The notes beneath the pieces were generated by a model, which had not been told where the DNA came from, did not search any database, and saw nothing but the letters and a program-made list of their open reading frames with translations. A program made the position numbers and the translations under genes. From the NCBI GenBank assembly GCA_902613795.1, contig CACMIP010000001.1:230087-294086 (forward strand): DNA of 64,000 bases, written 5' to 3'. The first letter of the stretch is position 1, and every line of letters starts with the position of its first letter. This stretch comes from an uncultured OCS116 cluster bacterium. Lineage in GTDB: Bacteria > Pseudomonadota > Alphaproteobacteria > Rhizobiales > TMED25. Shown piece after piece: positions 16,174 through 25,573 of the stretch.

Positions 16174-17526
16174 TTACTCTAAAATACTCAACCTCTTTAA
16201 GACTAATTCTCTTCCAAGGAGTAATATAAATGTTGCAAGTTCAGGGCCTGAATTTTCACCAGTTAGCGCAATTCTCAATGGTAGAAATAATTCCCTTCCT
16301 TTAAGCCCCGTTTTTTGTGATATTTTTTCTGTCCAAATCGACCAGGTTTTGTTGTCCCATGGTATATTTGGAAGAGATTCTTGAGCAATTTTTAAAAAAT
16401 CACGATTAATTTCTCCGTCGTTTATATTTATTTTATCATTAGTTATTAAATTCCACCATTTTTGTGCTTCATTTACGGTATTAATATTTGTCTTAACTAC
16501 ATCCCAGAACATCTCTGCATCATTTCCATCTATGCCCAACTCAGCGAGCCGTGAGTCTAGTGTTTGAAATGAAATATTCTGTATAATTTTCTTATTTAAT
16601 CCTATGAGTTCATCAAAGCTAAATCTTGCTGGTGAACGCGATATTTTTGTTAGACTATAATCATTGACTAATTCGTCGATCGATTGAAACGCTTCTATCG
16701 CATCTGATGTACCAATTCGAGCACAATAATTAATTAATGTCATTGGTTCAATTCCACGATCTCTGATATCTTTTAATGACATTGAACCAATCCGCTTAGA
16801 CATGCGCGACCCATCCTTTTGAACCATCAAGCTATGATGACCAAAATTTGGTATATTTGAACCTAAAATTTTAAATAATTGAATTTGGGTAGCAGTGTTT
16901 GACACATGATCTTCACCTCTTAATACATGTGTGATACCCATATCAATGTCATCAACTACACTCGGCAATGTGTATAAAAATGTCCCATCAGCCCTTATCA
17001 GGACAGGATCTGAAAATGAGTCGCATGCAATGCTCTGCTCTCCCCTTATAAGGTCATTCCAAGTTATATTTTTTCTGTCTAATTTAAATCTCCAATATGG
17101 CTTTATACCATTTGCTTCATAGTCTTTTATTTCGTCCTTTGTTAGTTTTAATGAAGCTCTATCATAGATCGGAGGCAGACCACTGGATAAGCTGACTTTT
17201 CTTAATCTATTCAACTCTTCATCTGTCTCATAACAAGGATATAAATGACCCTCTTTGATTAGGTAATCTCTGATTTCTGTATATTTTTCAGTTTTTGATG
17301 ATTGTCTCTCAATTGCAGAGGGTGAAATTTTTAACCATTCAATATCTTTAATTATGGAGCGATAGTATTTTTCCTCAGATCTATCTTGATCCGTATCATC
17401 AATTCTCAGGATTAAATCTCCTAAGATTGATTTAGAATAAACATAGTTGAGAATCAATGTTCTGGCGTTACCGATGTGGAGGTCACCAGTAGGGCTTGGA
17501 GCAAATCTGAGCTTATTATCTGCCAT
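16174..17526 (-). CDS. gltX: glutamate-tRNA ligase (shorter GltX2-type)
   Basis: This is a class I synthetase attaching glutamate to tRNA-Glu (and to tRNA-Gln where an amidotransferase route is used). The HIGH motif is in FAPSPTGDLHIGNARTLILNY near residues 8-28. The glutamate/ATP-site segment is VLRGEDHVSNTATQIQLF, and the KMSKS loop is SRMSKRIGSMSLKDIRDRG. It has 450 residues and ends in a reduced anticodon-binding region, matching the shorter of the two GltX types that many alphaproteobacteria carry. It starts 5 bp after the nadE stop. If a second gltX exists in the genome, the two may divide tRNA substrates. That cannot be seen here. Confidence 0.94.
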   Translation of the reverse strand: MADNKLRFAPSPTGDLHIGNARTLILNYVYSKSILGDLILRIDDTDQDRSEEKYYRSIIKDIEWLKISPSAIERQSSKTEKYTEIRDYLIKEGHLYPCYETDEELNRLRKVSLSSGLPPIYDRASLKLTKDEIKDYEANGIKPYWRFKLDRKNITWNDLIRGEQSIACDSFSDPVLIRADGTFLYTLPSVVDDIDMGITHVLRGEDHVSNTATQIQLFKILGSNIPNFGHHSLMVQKDGSRMSKRIGSMSLKDIRDRGIEPMTLINYCARIGTSDAIEAFQSIDELVNDYSLTKISRSPARFSFDELIGLNKKIIQNISFQTLDSRLAELGIDGNDAEMFWDVVKTNINTVNEAQKWWNLITNDKININDGEINRDFLKIAQESLPNIPWDNKTWSIWTEKISQKTGLKGRELFLPLRIALTGENSGPELATFILLLGRELVLKRLSILE

Positions 17527-17531
17527 AAATT

Positions 17532-19205
17532 CTAACTTTTATCTCTAAAGTTATTAGTTATTGGATAACGTCTATCTTTACCAAAATTTTTGTTAGATAT
17601 TTTTACACCTGGTGGAGCTTGTCTTCTTTTGTACTCAGATATGTAAAGTAGATTTTGTATTTTAGATACCCAATTACTATCATGACCAGAGTCAATTATA
17701 TCTTCAACAGACATTTCTTCTTCAATTAATTTAAATAAAATATCATCAAGAATATCGTAGTCGGGCAATGAGTCTTGGTCCGTCTGATTTTCCCTTAGCT
17801 CCGCTGTTGGCGCTTTGATAATGATATTTTCCGGTATGACCTCTCCCTCTGGACCAAGGCATCCTGGTGGTCTTATTTTATTTCTCATTTCGGCTATCTT
17901 ATAAACTTCTGTTTTATAGAGATCTTTTATTGGATTAAAAGCACCTGACATATCACCATATAATGTGGCGTAACCAACAGCCATTTCAGATTTATTTCCT
18001 GTTGTCAGCAATAATCGATTGAACTTATTAGATAATGCCATTAATAGTACAGCCCTTATTCTTGATTGAATATTTTCTTCTGTTATGTCTTTTTCTGTAT
18101 CTTTAAAAAATGGGTTAAGCTGTATTTCAGCTGTCTCGACAATTTTATTTATTGCAATCTCATCAGGGCTTATTTTAAGATTTTTTGCACATTGAATAGC
18201 ATCGTCTAAGCTTTCATCGCTAGTATATTTTGATGGTAGCATTACGCATTGAACATTTTGATGGCCAAGCGCATCAACAGCAATACAGGAAACCAGAGCA
18301 GAGTCTATGCCGCCTGATAATCCAATAATTACTTCTGAGAATTTATTTTTCTTTATATAATCTCTTAAGCCAACAACACAGGCAGAATAATTATCTATCA
18401 ATTCATTGGTTTTCGGACCTTGAATATTACTGCTACAAAACCATTTTTCGTCTTCTTTTCTCCATTCAGTAGTCTTAATTTCAGAAACAAAATTTGATAA
18501 TTTTGTGACAATGCGATAATCTGAATTAACTACAAAAGAACCTCCATCAAAGACAAGTTCGTCTTGACCTCCCACTTGATTTACATAAATTAGAGGCAAT
18601 TTGGTTTCCACCACTCTTTCTAGTACAACATTCATCCTCTTTTCTTCTTTATTTCGGTTATATGGGGAACCGTTTAGTATCACCAGCAACTCTGAGCCAG
18701 TCTCCATTAGACATTCGGTAACATCATCAAACCAAATATCCTCACATATCGCGACACCAATCTTTAGCCCACGAAAATTCATAGGACCGGGCATTTCTCC
18801 TTGACTAAAAATTCTCTCTTCATCAAATACATCGTAATTGGGTAAATGAACTTTATTTTGCATGGCAATTATTTCACCATTATCAATTAAAGCAGCAGAA
18901 TTAAAAATCTTATCCTTCTGAATTGTTGGTAAGCCAATAAGGATTGCTGGTCCACCATCCTCTGTTTTTTTTACCAATTTCTCAAAATAGTATGTAATTT
19001 CCTCAAGAAATGAATTCCTCAGGACCAAATCCTCAGGTGGATAACCAGATAAGAAAAGCTCTGAGAAAACGACTAGATCGGCTTTTTCATTTACTGCATA
19101 ATCTCTTGCCTTCAGCACGAGGTCAAAGTTTCCGGATACATTTCCAACAGTTGGATTATACTGAGCTAAAGCTATATTAACTTTATTTTTTATTTCATCT
19201 ACCAT
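17532..19205 (-). CDS. nadE: glutamine-dependent NAD+ synthetase
   Basis: This enzyme converts deamido-NAD to NAD+ using glutamine-derived ammonia, the last step of NAD synthesis. The N-terminal nitrilase-type glutaminase domain (about residues 8-260) has its Glu in FSELFLSGYPPEDL, its Lys in QNKVHLPNYDVFDEERIF and its Cys in VAICEDIWFDD. The C-terminal synthetase domain has the P-loop SGGIDSALVSCIA and TTGNKSEMAVGYATLYGDMSG. Length (557) is normal for the fused bacterial form. The ATG at 19205 is preferred over the TTG two codons earlier. It is followed by gltX after 5 bp. Confidence 0.95.
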   Translation of the reverse strand: MVDEIKNKVNIALAQYNPTVGNVSGNFDLVLKARDYAVNEKADLVVFSELFLSGYPPEDLVLRNSFLEEITYYFEKLVKKTEDGGPAILIGLPTIQKDKIFNSAALIDNGEIIAMQNKVHLPNYDVFDEERIFSQGEMPGPMNFRGLKIGVAICEDIWFDDVTECLMETGSELLVILNGSPYNRNKEEKRMNVVLERVVETKLPLIYVNQVGGQDELVFDGGSFVVNSDYRIVTKLSNFVSEIKTTEWRKEDEKWFCSSNIQGPKTNELIDNYSACVVGLRDYIKKNKFSEVIIGLSGGIDSALVSCIAVDALGHQNVQCVMLPSKYTSDESLDDAIQCAKNLKISPDEIAINKIVETAEIQLNPFFKDTEKDITEENIQSRIRAVLLMALSNKFNRLLLTTGNKSEMAVGYATLYGDMSGAFNPIKDLYKTEVYKIAEMRNKIRPPGCLGPEGEVIPENIIIKAPTAELRENQTDQDSLPDYDILDDILFKLIEEEMSVEDIIDSGHDSNWVSKIQNLLYISEYKRRQAPPGVKISNKNFGKDRRYPITNNFRDKS

Positions 19206-19216
19206 GAGCAATATTT

Positions 19217-20563
19217 TTACAATGTCGAGCTCAATTCATCAGCGACTAAGAATGCCAACTCTAATGCCTGATCTGCATTTAATCTTGGATCACAGTGCGT
19301 GTGATATCTACTTGATAAATCTTCATCTCGGATTGGAACAGCTCCGCCTACACACTCCGTAACATTTTTACCAGTCATTTCAATGTGTATTCCGCCAGGA
19401 AAAGAGCCTTTATCCTTATGAATTTTCATATAATTCCTGACTTCATTCATTATAAGTTCAAATGGGCGAGTCTTGAACCCTGACTCAGATTTAATTGTAT
19501 TGCCATGCATGGGATCACAAGACCATAAAACGCTTCTATCTTCTTTTTTAACTATATCTATAAATCCTGGTAAATGTTTTTCTACATTTTCATGCCCAAA
19601 TCTGGCAATGAGGGTTATCCTTCCTGGCTCATTAGTTGGATTTAGAATATCTAACAAAGTAATTAAGGTTTCAGGATCAAGGGATGGTCCACATTTTATT
19701 CCTAGGGGATTATTGATCCCCCTACAATACTCAACATGTGCTTCCTTTGGATCTCTTGTTCGATCACCAATCCAAACCATGTGACCTGAAGTTGCATACC
19801 AATCATCAGTTATTGAATCGACTCTTGTCATTGACTCTTCATAGCCAAGCAATAAAGCCTCATGACTCGTGTACAAATCTGTTGTTCTTAATTGAGGGAC
19901 TGACTCAGGAGTGATACCACAGGCCCGCATGAACCCCAATGATTTTGAGATTTGCTCTGCTAAATCTGAGTATTTTTCCCCAATTGGAGAATTTTCAAGA
20001 AAATCAAGCGTCCAACTATGAACTCTCTCCAAATCAGCATAACCGCCTTGAGAAAATGCCCTTAGTAGATTTACAGTTGCTGCCGATTGCCTATATGACT
20101 TCAAGAGTCTTTCAGGATCGGGGTTACGAGCAGCTTTGTCAAATTCAATACCATTAATAATATCACCTCTGTAGCTTATAAGCTCTTCGCCATTTGCTTC
20201 TTCTGTGTCAGAGGATCTTGGCTTTGCAAATTGTCCTGCAATTCTACCAACTTTTATTACAGGTAGTGACGTCGCAAATATTAAAACAGCTGACATTTGT
20301 AGGAATAATCTAAAAATATCCCTAATGTTATCTGGGTTATGTTCAGCAAAGGATTCAGCACAGTCACCACCCTGGAGCAAAAACGCTTTTCCTTGGCTCG
20401 CTAAAGCAAGCTTTTCTTTAAGATCTCTTGCTTCCCCAGCAAAAACAAGTGGTGGATAAGTTGCAATAGTTTTTTCAACTTCATGAAGGTGTGCCTCATG
20501 CCCATAGACTGGCACATGCCTGATAGGCTTCTCTCTCCAACTTGAAGGTGACCAATTTTGCAT
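19217..20563 (-). CDS. 3-deoxy-7-phosphoheptulonate synthase, class II
   Basis: This is the first step of the shikimate pathway, from phosphoenolpyruvate and erythrose 4-phosphate. It is the plant/actinobacterial-like class II DAHP synthase, common in alphaproteobacteria. Characteristic segments are [17 protein letters not shown] at the start, [16 protein letters not shown] (metal/PEP region), [38 protein letters not shown] and [12 protein letters not shown]. The C-terminus carries [18 protein letters not shown]. The track starts at 20575, but GGAGA lies 6 bp before the ATG at 20563, which also matches the family start. It is upstream of nadE by 11 bp. A gap of 87 bp separates it from gor, so it may have its own promoter. 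Confidence 0.95.
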   Translation of the reverse strand: MQNWSPSSWREKPIRHVPVYGHEAHLHEVEKTIATYPPLVFAGEARDLKEKLALASQGKAFLLQGGDCAESFAEHNPDNIRDIFRLFLQMSAVLIFATSLPVIKVGRIAGQFAKPRSSDTEEANGEELISYRGDIINGIEFDKAARNPDPERLLKSYRQSAATVNLLRAFSQGGYADLERVHSWTLDFLENSPIGEKYSDLAEQISKSLGFMRACGITPESVPQLRTTDLYTSHEALLLGYEESMTRVDSITDDWYATSGHMVWIGDRTRDPKEAHVEYCRGINNPLGIKCGPSLDPETLITLLDILNPTNEPGRITLIARFGHENVEKHLPGFIDIVKKEDRSVLWSCDPMHGNTIKSESGFKTRPFELIMNEVRNYMKIHKDKGSFPGGIHIEMTGKNVTECVGGAVPIRDEDLSSRYHTHCDPRLNADQALELAFLVADELSSTL

Positions 20564-20650
20564 AGATTTCTCCATAAATAAATTCCGTTTAATATATATA
20601 TAATGCTACTTGTGATAACAAGCTATTAATATTCGTAAATAATATATTTT

Positions 20651-22045
20651 TTATATTTCCTTCGTTACCATATCTCTCATCGTCATAATTTCTTCTGACG
20701 TTGAGGGGTGAAGAGGGATTGTGTTATCTAAATCACTTTTATTGATTTTTTTATTAATTAGTGTGGAGATTATTTGTGTAATCTCTGCAGCGTCATCCCC
20801 AACCATATGAAAGCCGACCAATCTTTGAGACTTATTATCTATAATCAATTTAATGTAAGTTCTAATATTGATATCTGATAGTGTGTAATAAAGGGGTCTA
20901 AATGATGATGTATATATATCTATTTTTTTGTATTTTTTTAGAGCCTGATCCTCGTTAAGCCCAACAGTCCCAATTTCTGGACTCGAAAATACTGCTGTTG
21001 GGATATTTTCAATAACATAGTTACCATTGTCTTTTTCAAATTCATTTCTTGCAAAAATCATAGCTTCTCTTATTGCAACTGGCGTCAAATGATCACTATT
21101 TGAAACATCGCCAACCGCAAATATACTTGGAATTGTTGTTTGATATTTCTTATTAACACATACGCTATTATTCGGATTAATTTTAATTTTTAAATCTTTA
21201 TTTATGCAATCAACGTTCGCGAGTCTTCCTGTTGCAAATAATACCAAGTCAGCCTTAAGACGTTCACCATCATTTGTTAATACTTCAAACTGATTTTTAT
21301 TCTTAGTTATTTCAATAACGTCTGTATTTAATTTCACATTACATTTTTCGGACCGCAATTCTTGTGTAATAATTCTGCTAATATCTTGATCAAAACCTTT
21401 TAATAATTTTTCACCGCGATAGAGCAAATCACACTTACTACCTAAACCTGAAATAATCGACGAAAATTCAAGTGCAATATAACCGCCACCAACAACTATT
21501 ATCTTTTGCGGAAGTGTCTCCAACTCGAAAAAATCATCTGATGATATACCGTATTCCGCACCTTTAATATTAGGGAAATTTGGTTTTGCACCTGTTGCAA
21601 TTAATATTTTTTTTGCATAATATTCATCTCCGTTTGAGAGTCTAACGATATTTGATCCAATAATGCTTGCCTCCGACTCAAAAATCTTGACGCCTGCCTT
21701 TTCTAAATTGGAGCGATATATATTACTTAACTTCTCAATTTGTTTATTTTTATTCTCCATTAATTTATCCCAGGAGAATGTTGTTTCTTCATGATTCCAT
21801 CCATAGCTTTTAGCTACAGCATTATGCTTGGAAAACTTACTACCATAGCTAAAAAATTTCTTTGGTACACACCCTCTAATAACGCACGTACCACCTATTC
21901 TATCCTTTTCAGCAATACAGACCTTAGCACCTGACTGTGATGCAAGTCTAGCAGCTCTTACGCCGCCGGACCCAGCTCCGATGACAAATAAATCAAAATC
22001 TGTGTTTGTATTTTTCATTGTTGAGTATTTACCGCTGTTCTGCAT
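20651..22045 (-). CDS. gor: glutathione-disulfide reductase
   Basis: This is an FAD- and NADPH-dependent enzyme reducing glutathione disulfide. FAD-binding GxGxxG is in DLFVIGAGSGGVRAARLA, and the redox-active disulfide is in GGTCVIRGCVPKKFF, the form specific to glutathione reductases rather than lipoamide dehydrogenases. The NADPH Rossmann motif is VVGGGYIALEFSSII, and the second FAD motif is IFAVGDVSNSDHLTPVA. The C-terminal catalytic His is in TIPLHPSTSEE. At 464 residues the length is normal. An alternative ATG nine codons in (22018) would give a start closer to the family norm. rpiA is 50 bp upstream on the same strand. Confidence 0.94.
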   Translation of the reverse strand: MQNSGKYSTMKNTNTDFDLFVIGAGSGGVRAARLASQSGAKVCIAEKDRIGGTCVIRGCVPKKFFSYGSKFSKHNAVAKSYGWNHEETTFSWDKLMENKNKQIEKLSNIYRSNLEKAGVKIFESEASIIGSNIVRLSNGDEYYAKKILIATGAKPNFPNIKGAEYGISSDDFFELETLPQKIIVVGGGYIALEFSSIISGLGSKCDLLYRGEKLLKGFDQDISRIITQELRSEKCNVKLNTDVIEITKNKNQFEVLTNDGERLKADLVLFATGRLANVDCINKDLKIKINPNNSVCVNKKYQTTIPSIFAVGDVSNSDHLTPVAIREAMIFARNEFEKDNGNYVIENIPTAVFSSPEIGTVGLNEDQALKKYKKIDIYTSSFRPLYYTLSDINIRTYIKLIIDNKSQRLVGFHMVGDDAAEITQIISTLINKKINKSDLDNTIPLHPSTSEEIMTMRDMVTKEI

Positions 22046-22095
22046 ATGTTAACTCACTCTCAATCATACCATCAATGGAAATAATCCCAATAACT

Positions 22096-22818
22096 TCACT
22101 CTTTGCAATTGAAGTTCACTGATTCAAAAAAAACCTCGGTAGAACCTCCCTCATCACCAACAAAAACCGATTTTAACATATTTAAAAAAAACCCACTTGT
22201 AATGACATTTGGTATCTCCTCAATTTTTTTCTTCAATAAATTTGGATCTGAAATCTCTCCACAATGGCAATCAAGGATTATATTACCACCATCTGTAATC
22301 ACATTAGAACCATCGCTATTTACCCTAATTACTATTTCTGGGTCTAAGTTGCATGTTTTGAATGCTCTTTTTAATAGATTAATAGTTGTATTGGGCGAAA
22401 AATTTATTATCTCCACAGGCAGTGGAAATTTACCCAGATACTCAACCATTTTTGTATCATCAACAATGATAAGATAGTCTTTCGAAATAGATGCAAGCAT
22501 TTTCTCTCTCAGCAACGCTCCACCGCCACCCTTTATCATATCACCATATCTGCTAACTTCATCAGCGCCATCAACTGTAAGATCTAGTTGATCAAATTGG
22601 TCAATGTCTTCACAAATAATTGAGTAATTCTTTGCAAATATCTCAGTTTGGATGGATGAACTCGCGTATCTTAGGGTTTTTAATAATTGCTTTTCCTGAC
22701 CAAGTAAATTTATGAACTCATTTGTGGTTGATCCCGTACCTAGTCCAACACACATTCCAGGCCTGACTCTCTTCAGGGCCATTTTCGCTGCATTAATTTT
22801 TTTTTGTTGTGTAGTCAT
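22096..22818 (-). CDS. rpiA: ribose-5-phosphate isomerase A
   Basis: This enzyme interconverts ribose 5-phosphate and ribulose 5-phosphate in the pentose phosphate pathway. All family motifs are present: VGLGTGSTTNEFI near residues 24-36, DLTVDGADEVSRYGDMIKGGGGALLREKML near 79-108 (catalytic Asp/Glu and phosphate loop), and the terminal VGDEGGSTEVFF, which corresponds to the usual final product-binding region. At 240 residues it is typical. It is the first gene of the long minus-strand run. A 75-bp AT-rich gap with the divergent gph gene should contain the promoters for both. Confidence 0.96.
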   Translation of the reverse strand: MTTQQKKINAAKMALKRVRPGMCVGLGTGSTTNEFINLLGQEKQLLKTLRYASSSIQTEIFAKNYSIICEDIDQFDQLDLTVDGADEVSRYGDMIKGGGGALLREKMLASISKDYLIIVDDTKMVEYLGKFPLPVEIINFSPNTTINLLKRAFKTCNLDPEIVIRVNSDGSNVITDGGNIILDCHCGEISDPNLLKKKIEEIPNVITSGFFLNMLKSVFVGDEGGSTEVFFESVNFNCKE

Positions 22819-22893
22819 TAGAAATTAATTGGACCAAATGATACATTAATATATTAATATTTTTAACATATATAAAAAGAAAAGTAATTTAAA

Positions 22894-23574
22894 ATGATTA
22901 AGCGCGTACGGCAAAAAATGGTTGTTTTTGACCTTGATGGAACATTAATTGACACCGCTCCCGATCTAATAGAGTCCGCCTGGCAAGTAATAAAAGAAAT
23001 TATTGAAGTGAAATTAGACTATGAAACATCTCGAAAGTTTATTGGAAAGGGTGGAGAGTACTTCATAAAGAAACATCTGGAATATAACAAAATAGAACTG
23101 CCGAAAGAAGAATTGGATAACTTAATTTCACAATTTTTAAAAATTTATAAGAAAAATATATCCAAAAAAAGCCAACCTTATCCAGGTGCTGAAAAATTAT
23201 TATCATGGTTACAAGAGATGGACTTTATTATTAGTATCTGTACCAACAAGCCTGAAGAATTGGCAAAATTAGTACTTAGTAAACTTAGAATTAGTGATTA
23301 CTTTGATGAAATAATTGGTGGAGATACACTTTCACAGAGCAAACCCAACCCACTACCTCTATTGAGTCTTATGAGTAAATTTAACATCAAGCCCAATGAC
23401 ACTCTAATGGTTGGTGATACAACAACTGATATTCTAACTGCAAAAAACTGTAATGTCCGATGCGCATGCGTAAACTTTGGTTACTTTGACGAAAAAATCG
23501 AGGGTGTAGATCCTGATTATTGGATCTCAGATTTAAGTGATGTACGAAATATTATTGAAGGGAAATACTATTGA
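22894..23574 (+). CDS. gph: HAD hydrolase, phosphoglycolate phosphatase-like
   Basis: This is a haloacid-dehalogenase superfamily phosphatase with motif I VVFDLDGTLIDTAPDL (nucleophile Asp at about residue 12), motif II in ISICTNKPEELA, motif III Lys in SKPNPLPL, and motif IV in MVGDTTTDILTAKN. The helical cap between motifs I and II and the overall 226-residue length match Gph, which removes phosphate from 2-phosphoglycolate formed during DNA repair or by oxygenation. Related HAD enzymes acting on other small phosphosugars are possible. It stands alone on the plus strand. Its last 7 bp overlap the 3' end of the convergent M20 peptidase gene. Confidence 0.85.
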   Translation: MIKRVRQKMVVFDLDGTLIDTAPDLIESAWQVIKEIIEVKLDYETSRKFIGKGGEYFIKKHLEYNKIELPKEELDNLISQFLKIYKKNISKKSQPYPGAEKLLSWLQEMDFIISICTNKPEELAKLVLSKLRISDYFDEIIGGDTLSQSKPNPLPLLSLMSKFNIKPNDTLMVGDTTTDILTAKNCNVRCACVNFGYFDEKIEGVDPDYWISDLSDVRNIIEGKYY

Positions 23575-24950
23575 TATTTTGCAATAACTCTTGCCCAAGT
23601 TTTAATCCCCTTCACATATGATGAGATATTATATTTTTCATTGGGGCTGTGAATACGATCATCGTCCAGAGCAAAACCGATCAAGACGGTATCCATATTG
23701 AGTAAAGTCTTAAATGCTTCAACCACAGGGATTGAACCACCACCTCCGGTAAAAACAGGACTCACTCCCCACTCCTCTTCAATGGCCTCTGAAGCAGATT
23801 GAAAATAATAGCTATCTGTGTCGAACTCGATAGCCCGGCAATGGTCAGCTCCATCGAAAATTACCTGCACGCCATCAGGTAAACTACTTTTAATGTATTT
23901 ATGAATATTCTCTAAGATCTTTTCAGGGTCCTGATTACCGACCAGTCTACAAGTAATTTTTGCATTTGCTTCCGATGGAATTACAGTTTTTGTGCCCTCA
24001 TCAGTATAACCACCAAATATACCATTTATCTCGAAAGTAGGTCTGGACCATGTCTTTTCAAAAATTGATCTACCAGTTTCTCCAGATGAAGATTTTTGAC
24101 CGATTTTATTCAAATATTCAGCTTCATTAAAAGTCAATTTTTTCCAACTATTGATAATATTCTCGTTTACTTCATTAACGCCATCATAAAAGTTAGGTAT
24201 AGTTATTTTTCCTTCGTCATCATAAACATCCGATAAAATCTTAGTGATTATTCTGATTGGATTCCAAGCCACTCCTCCAAATTCTCCAGAGTGAAGATCA
24301 CGATCAGGTCCTATTATTTTAAATTCCTCAGACAGAAGGCCTCGGAGGCTTCTTGTGATTGCGGGAGTATCTTTGTCCCACATTCCTGTATCACAAACAT
24401 ATGCAATATCCGCTGATAACTTATCCTTATAATCCTCTAGGAAAATTGGCAACGTTTTAGATCCACACTCTTCCTCTCCTTCTAAAATGATTTTTAAGGA
24501 GAAGGGAAGCTCTCCAGCTTCATCCTTGATATATTTCAGCGCAATTAGAAAAGTTAATAACTGACCTTTATCATCACTGGCCCCCCTAGCTATGATACAA
24601 GGCTCATTGTCAATTGAAGATAAAACGGGATCAAAGGGGTCAGAGTCCCATAAGCTAACAGGATCAACTGGCTGAACATCATAATGTCCATAAAACAAAA
24701 TTGTTTTAGCCTCTGGTCGTGAGGTTTGATAGTTCGAAAAGACTATTGGATGCCCCTCAGATTCATAGATTATTGCGTCCATTCCAAAACTATCCAAGAA
24801 TGCTTTAAGCCAACCTGCGGCCCGATAGCATTCATCTGCATAATCAGGTATAGTTGATATAGATTTTATTTTTAGTAGGTCTGCCAGTAAGTCAATATTT
24901 TGATCACTATCTGCTTCTATATCTGCCAAGACTTTTGCAATATTAAACAT
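23568..24950 (-). CDS. M20 family metallopeptidase (dipeptidase)
   Basis: This is a cytoplasmic di-zinc peptidase of the M20 family, close to the carnosinase/CNDP-like group. Visible metal and catalytic motifs are ILFYGHYDVQPVDPVSLWDSDPF (zinc His and catalytic Asp), ARGASDDKGQLLTFL (bridging Asp), LEGEEECGS (catalytic Glu and zinc Glu), and RIHSPNEKYNI (C-terminal zinc His). It probably hydrolyses dipeptides. N-acyl amino acids cannot be excluded. The ORF in the track starts at a GTG (24959). Two ATGs follow, and AGGTGG is best spaced for the one at 24950, which I chose. It diverges from the cobalamin cluster. Confidence 0.88.
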   Translation of the reverse strand: MFNIAKVLADIEADSDQNIDLLADLLKIKSISTIPDYADECYRAAGWLKAFLDSFGMDAIIYESEGHPIVFSNYQTSRPEAKTILFYGHYDVQPVDPVSLWDSDPFDPVLSSIDNEPCIIARGASDDKGQLLTFLIALKYIKDEAGELPFSLKIILEGEEECGSKTLPIFLEDYKDKLSADIAYVCDTGMWDKDTPAITRSLRGLLSEEFKIIGPDRDLHSGEFGGVAWNPIRIITKILSDVYDDEGKITIPNFYDGVNEVNENIINSWKKLTFNEAEYLNKIGQKSSSGETGRSIFEKTWSRPTFEINGIFGGYTDEGTKTVIPSEANAKITCRLVGNQDPEKILENIHKYIKSSLPDGVQVIFDGADHCRAIEFDTDSYYFQSASEAIEEEWGVSPVFTGGGGSIPVVEAFKTLLNMDTVLIGFALDDDRIHSPNEKYNISSYVKGIKTWARVIAKYQ

Positions 24951-25048
24951 CATATCCACCTAGTTTGTTGTTTATTCAATTTTAAATAAAATATAAACTT
25001 AATAAAGTATAAAACATAAATTTTTTATTGAGTATTAACGTTATTATT

Positions 25049-25573
25049 ATGCCCAACTATCTAGTCATTGGCGGAATTAGCTCAGGTAAATCTTCTTATG
25101 CCGAGCAAATAGTGAAAGACGTATGTAAAGTTAATAAGAATTCAAAAATTTATTATCTTGCAACAGCGCCAATAACCGATGATGAGATGTATGAAAAAAT
25201 AAGAATACATCAAGACAGACGATCCAAAGACTGGACAACAATTGAAGAGGAAATTGACATTGTCTCTCGCATTATGGAGATTGAAGAAACTAATATAATA
25301 GTTTTAATTGAATGTCTCACAACTTGGTTATCAAACTTAATTTTCCATAAAGCTGACGTTGATTACAACACAAAAAAACTGATAAATTTTCTTGCAACCA
25401 ATACTGATGCCACCATCATTTTAGTTACAAATGATCTTGGTGAAAGCGTAATATCTGCGAATAAAGAAACGCGAGAATTCCAAAAATACAACGGTAAGCT
25501 TAACCAAGACACAGCAAAAATTTGTGATAGTGTCTATAAGGTGACAGCTGGAATAGGTATTAGGATCAAATAA
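25049..25573 (+). CDS. cobU: adenosylcobinamide kinase/phosphate guanylyltransferase
   Basis: This is the bifunctional enzyme (CobP/CobU) that phosphorylates adenosylcobinamide and adds GMP to activate the nucleotide loop in B12 assembly. The P-loop is at the N-terminus (YLVIGGISSGKSSYAEQ). IYYLATAPITDDEMYEKIRIHQDRRSKDWTTIEE contains the conserved HxxRR segment, followed by VLIECLTTWLSNLIF and VTNDLGESVISANKETREF. The track begins at TTG 25028, but ATG 25049 gives the family start. The protein ends slightly early compared with E. coli CobU (about 174 versus 181 residues). It is followed immediately by cobN (stop TAA then ATG). Confidence 0.93.
   Translation: MPNYLVIGGISSGKSSYAEQIVKDVCKVNKNSKIYYLATAPITDDEMYEKIRIHQDRRSKDWTTIEEEIDIVSRIMEIEETNIIVLIECLTTWLSNLIFHKADVDYNTKKLINFLATNTDATIILVTNDLGESVISANKETREFQKYNGKLNQDTAKICDSVYKVTAGIGIRIK

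Noticed and set aside
24960-25048. Possible cobalamin riboswitch before the cob operon
   Set aside because: The gap is under 100 bp, very AT-rich, and contains no B12-box-like GC-rich element.
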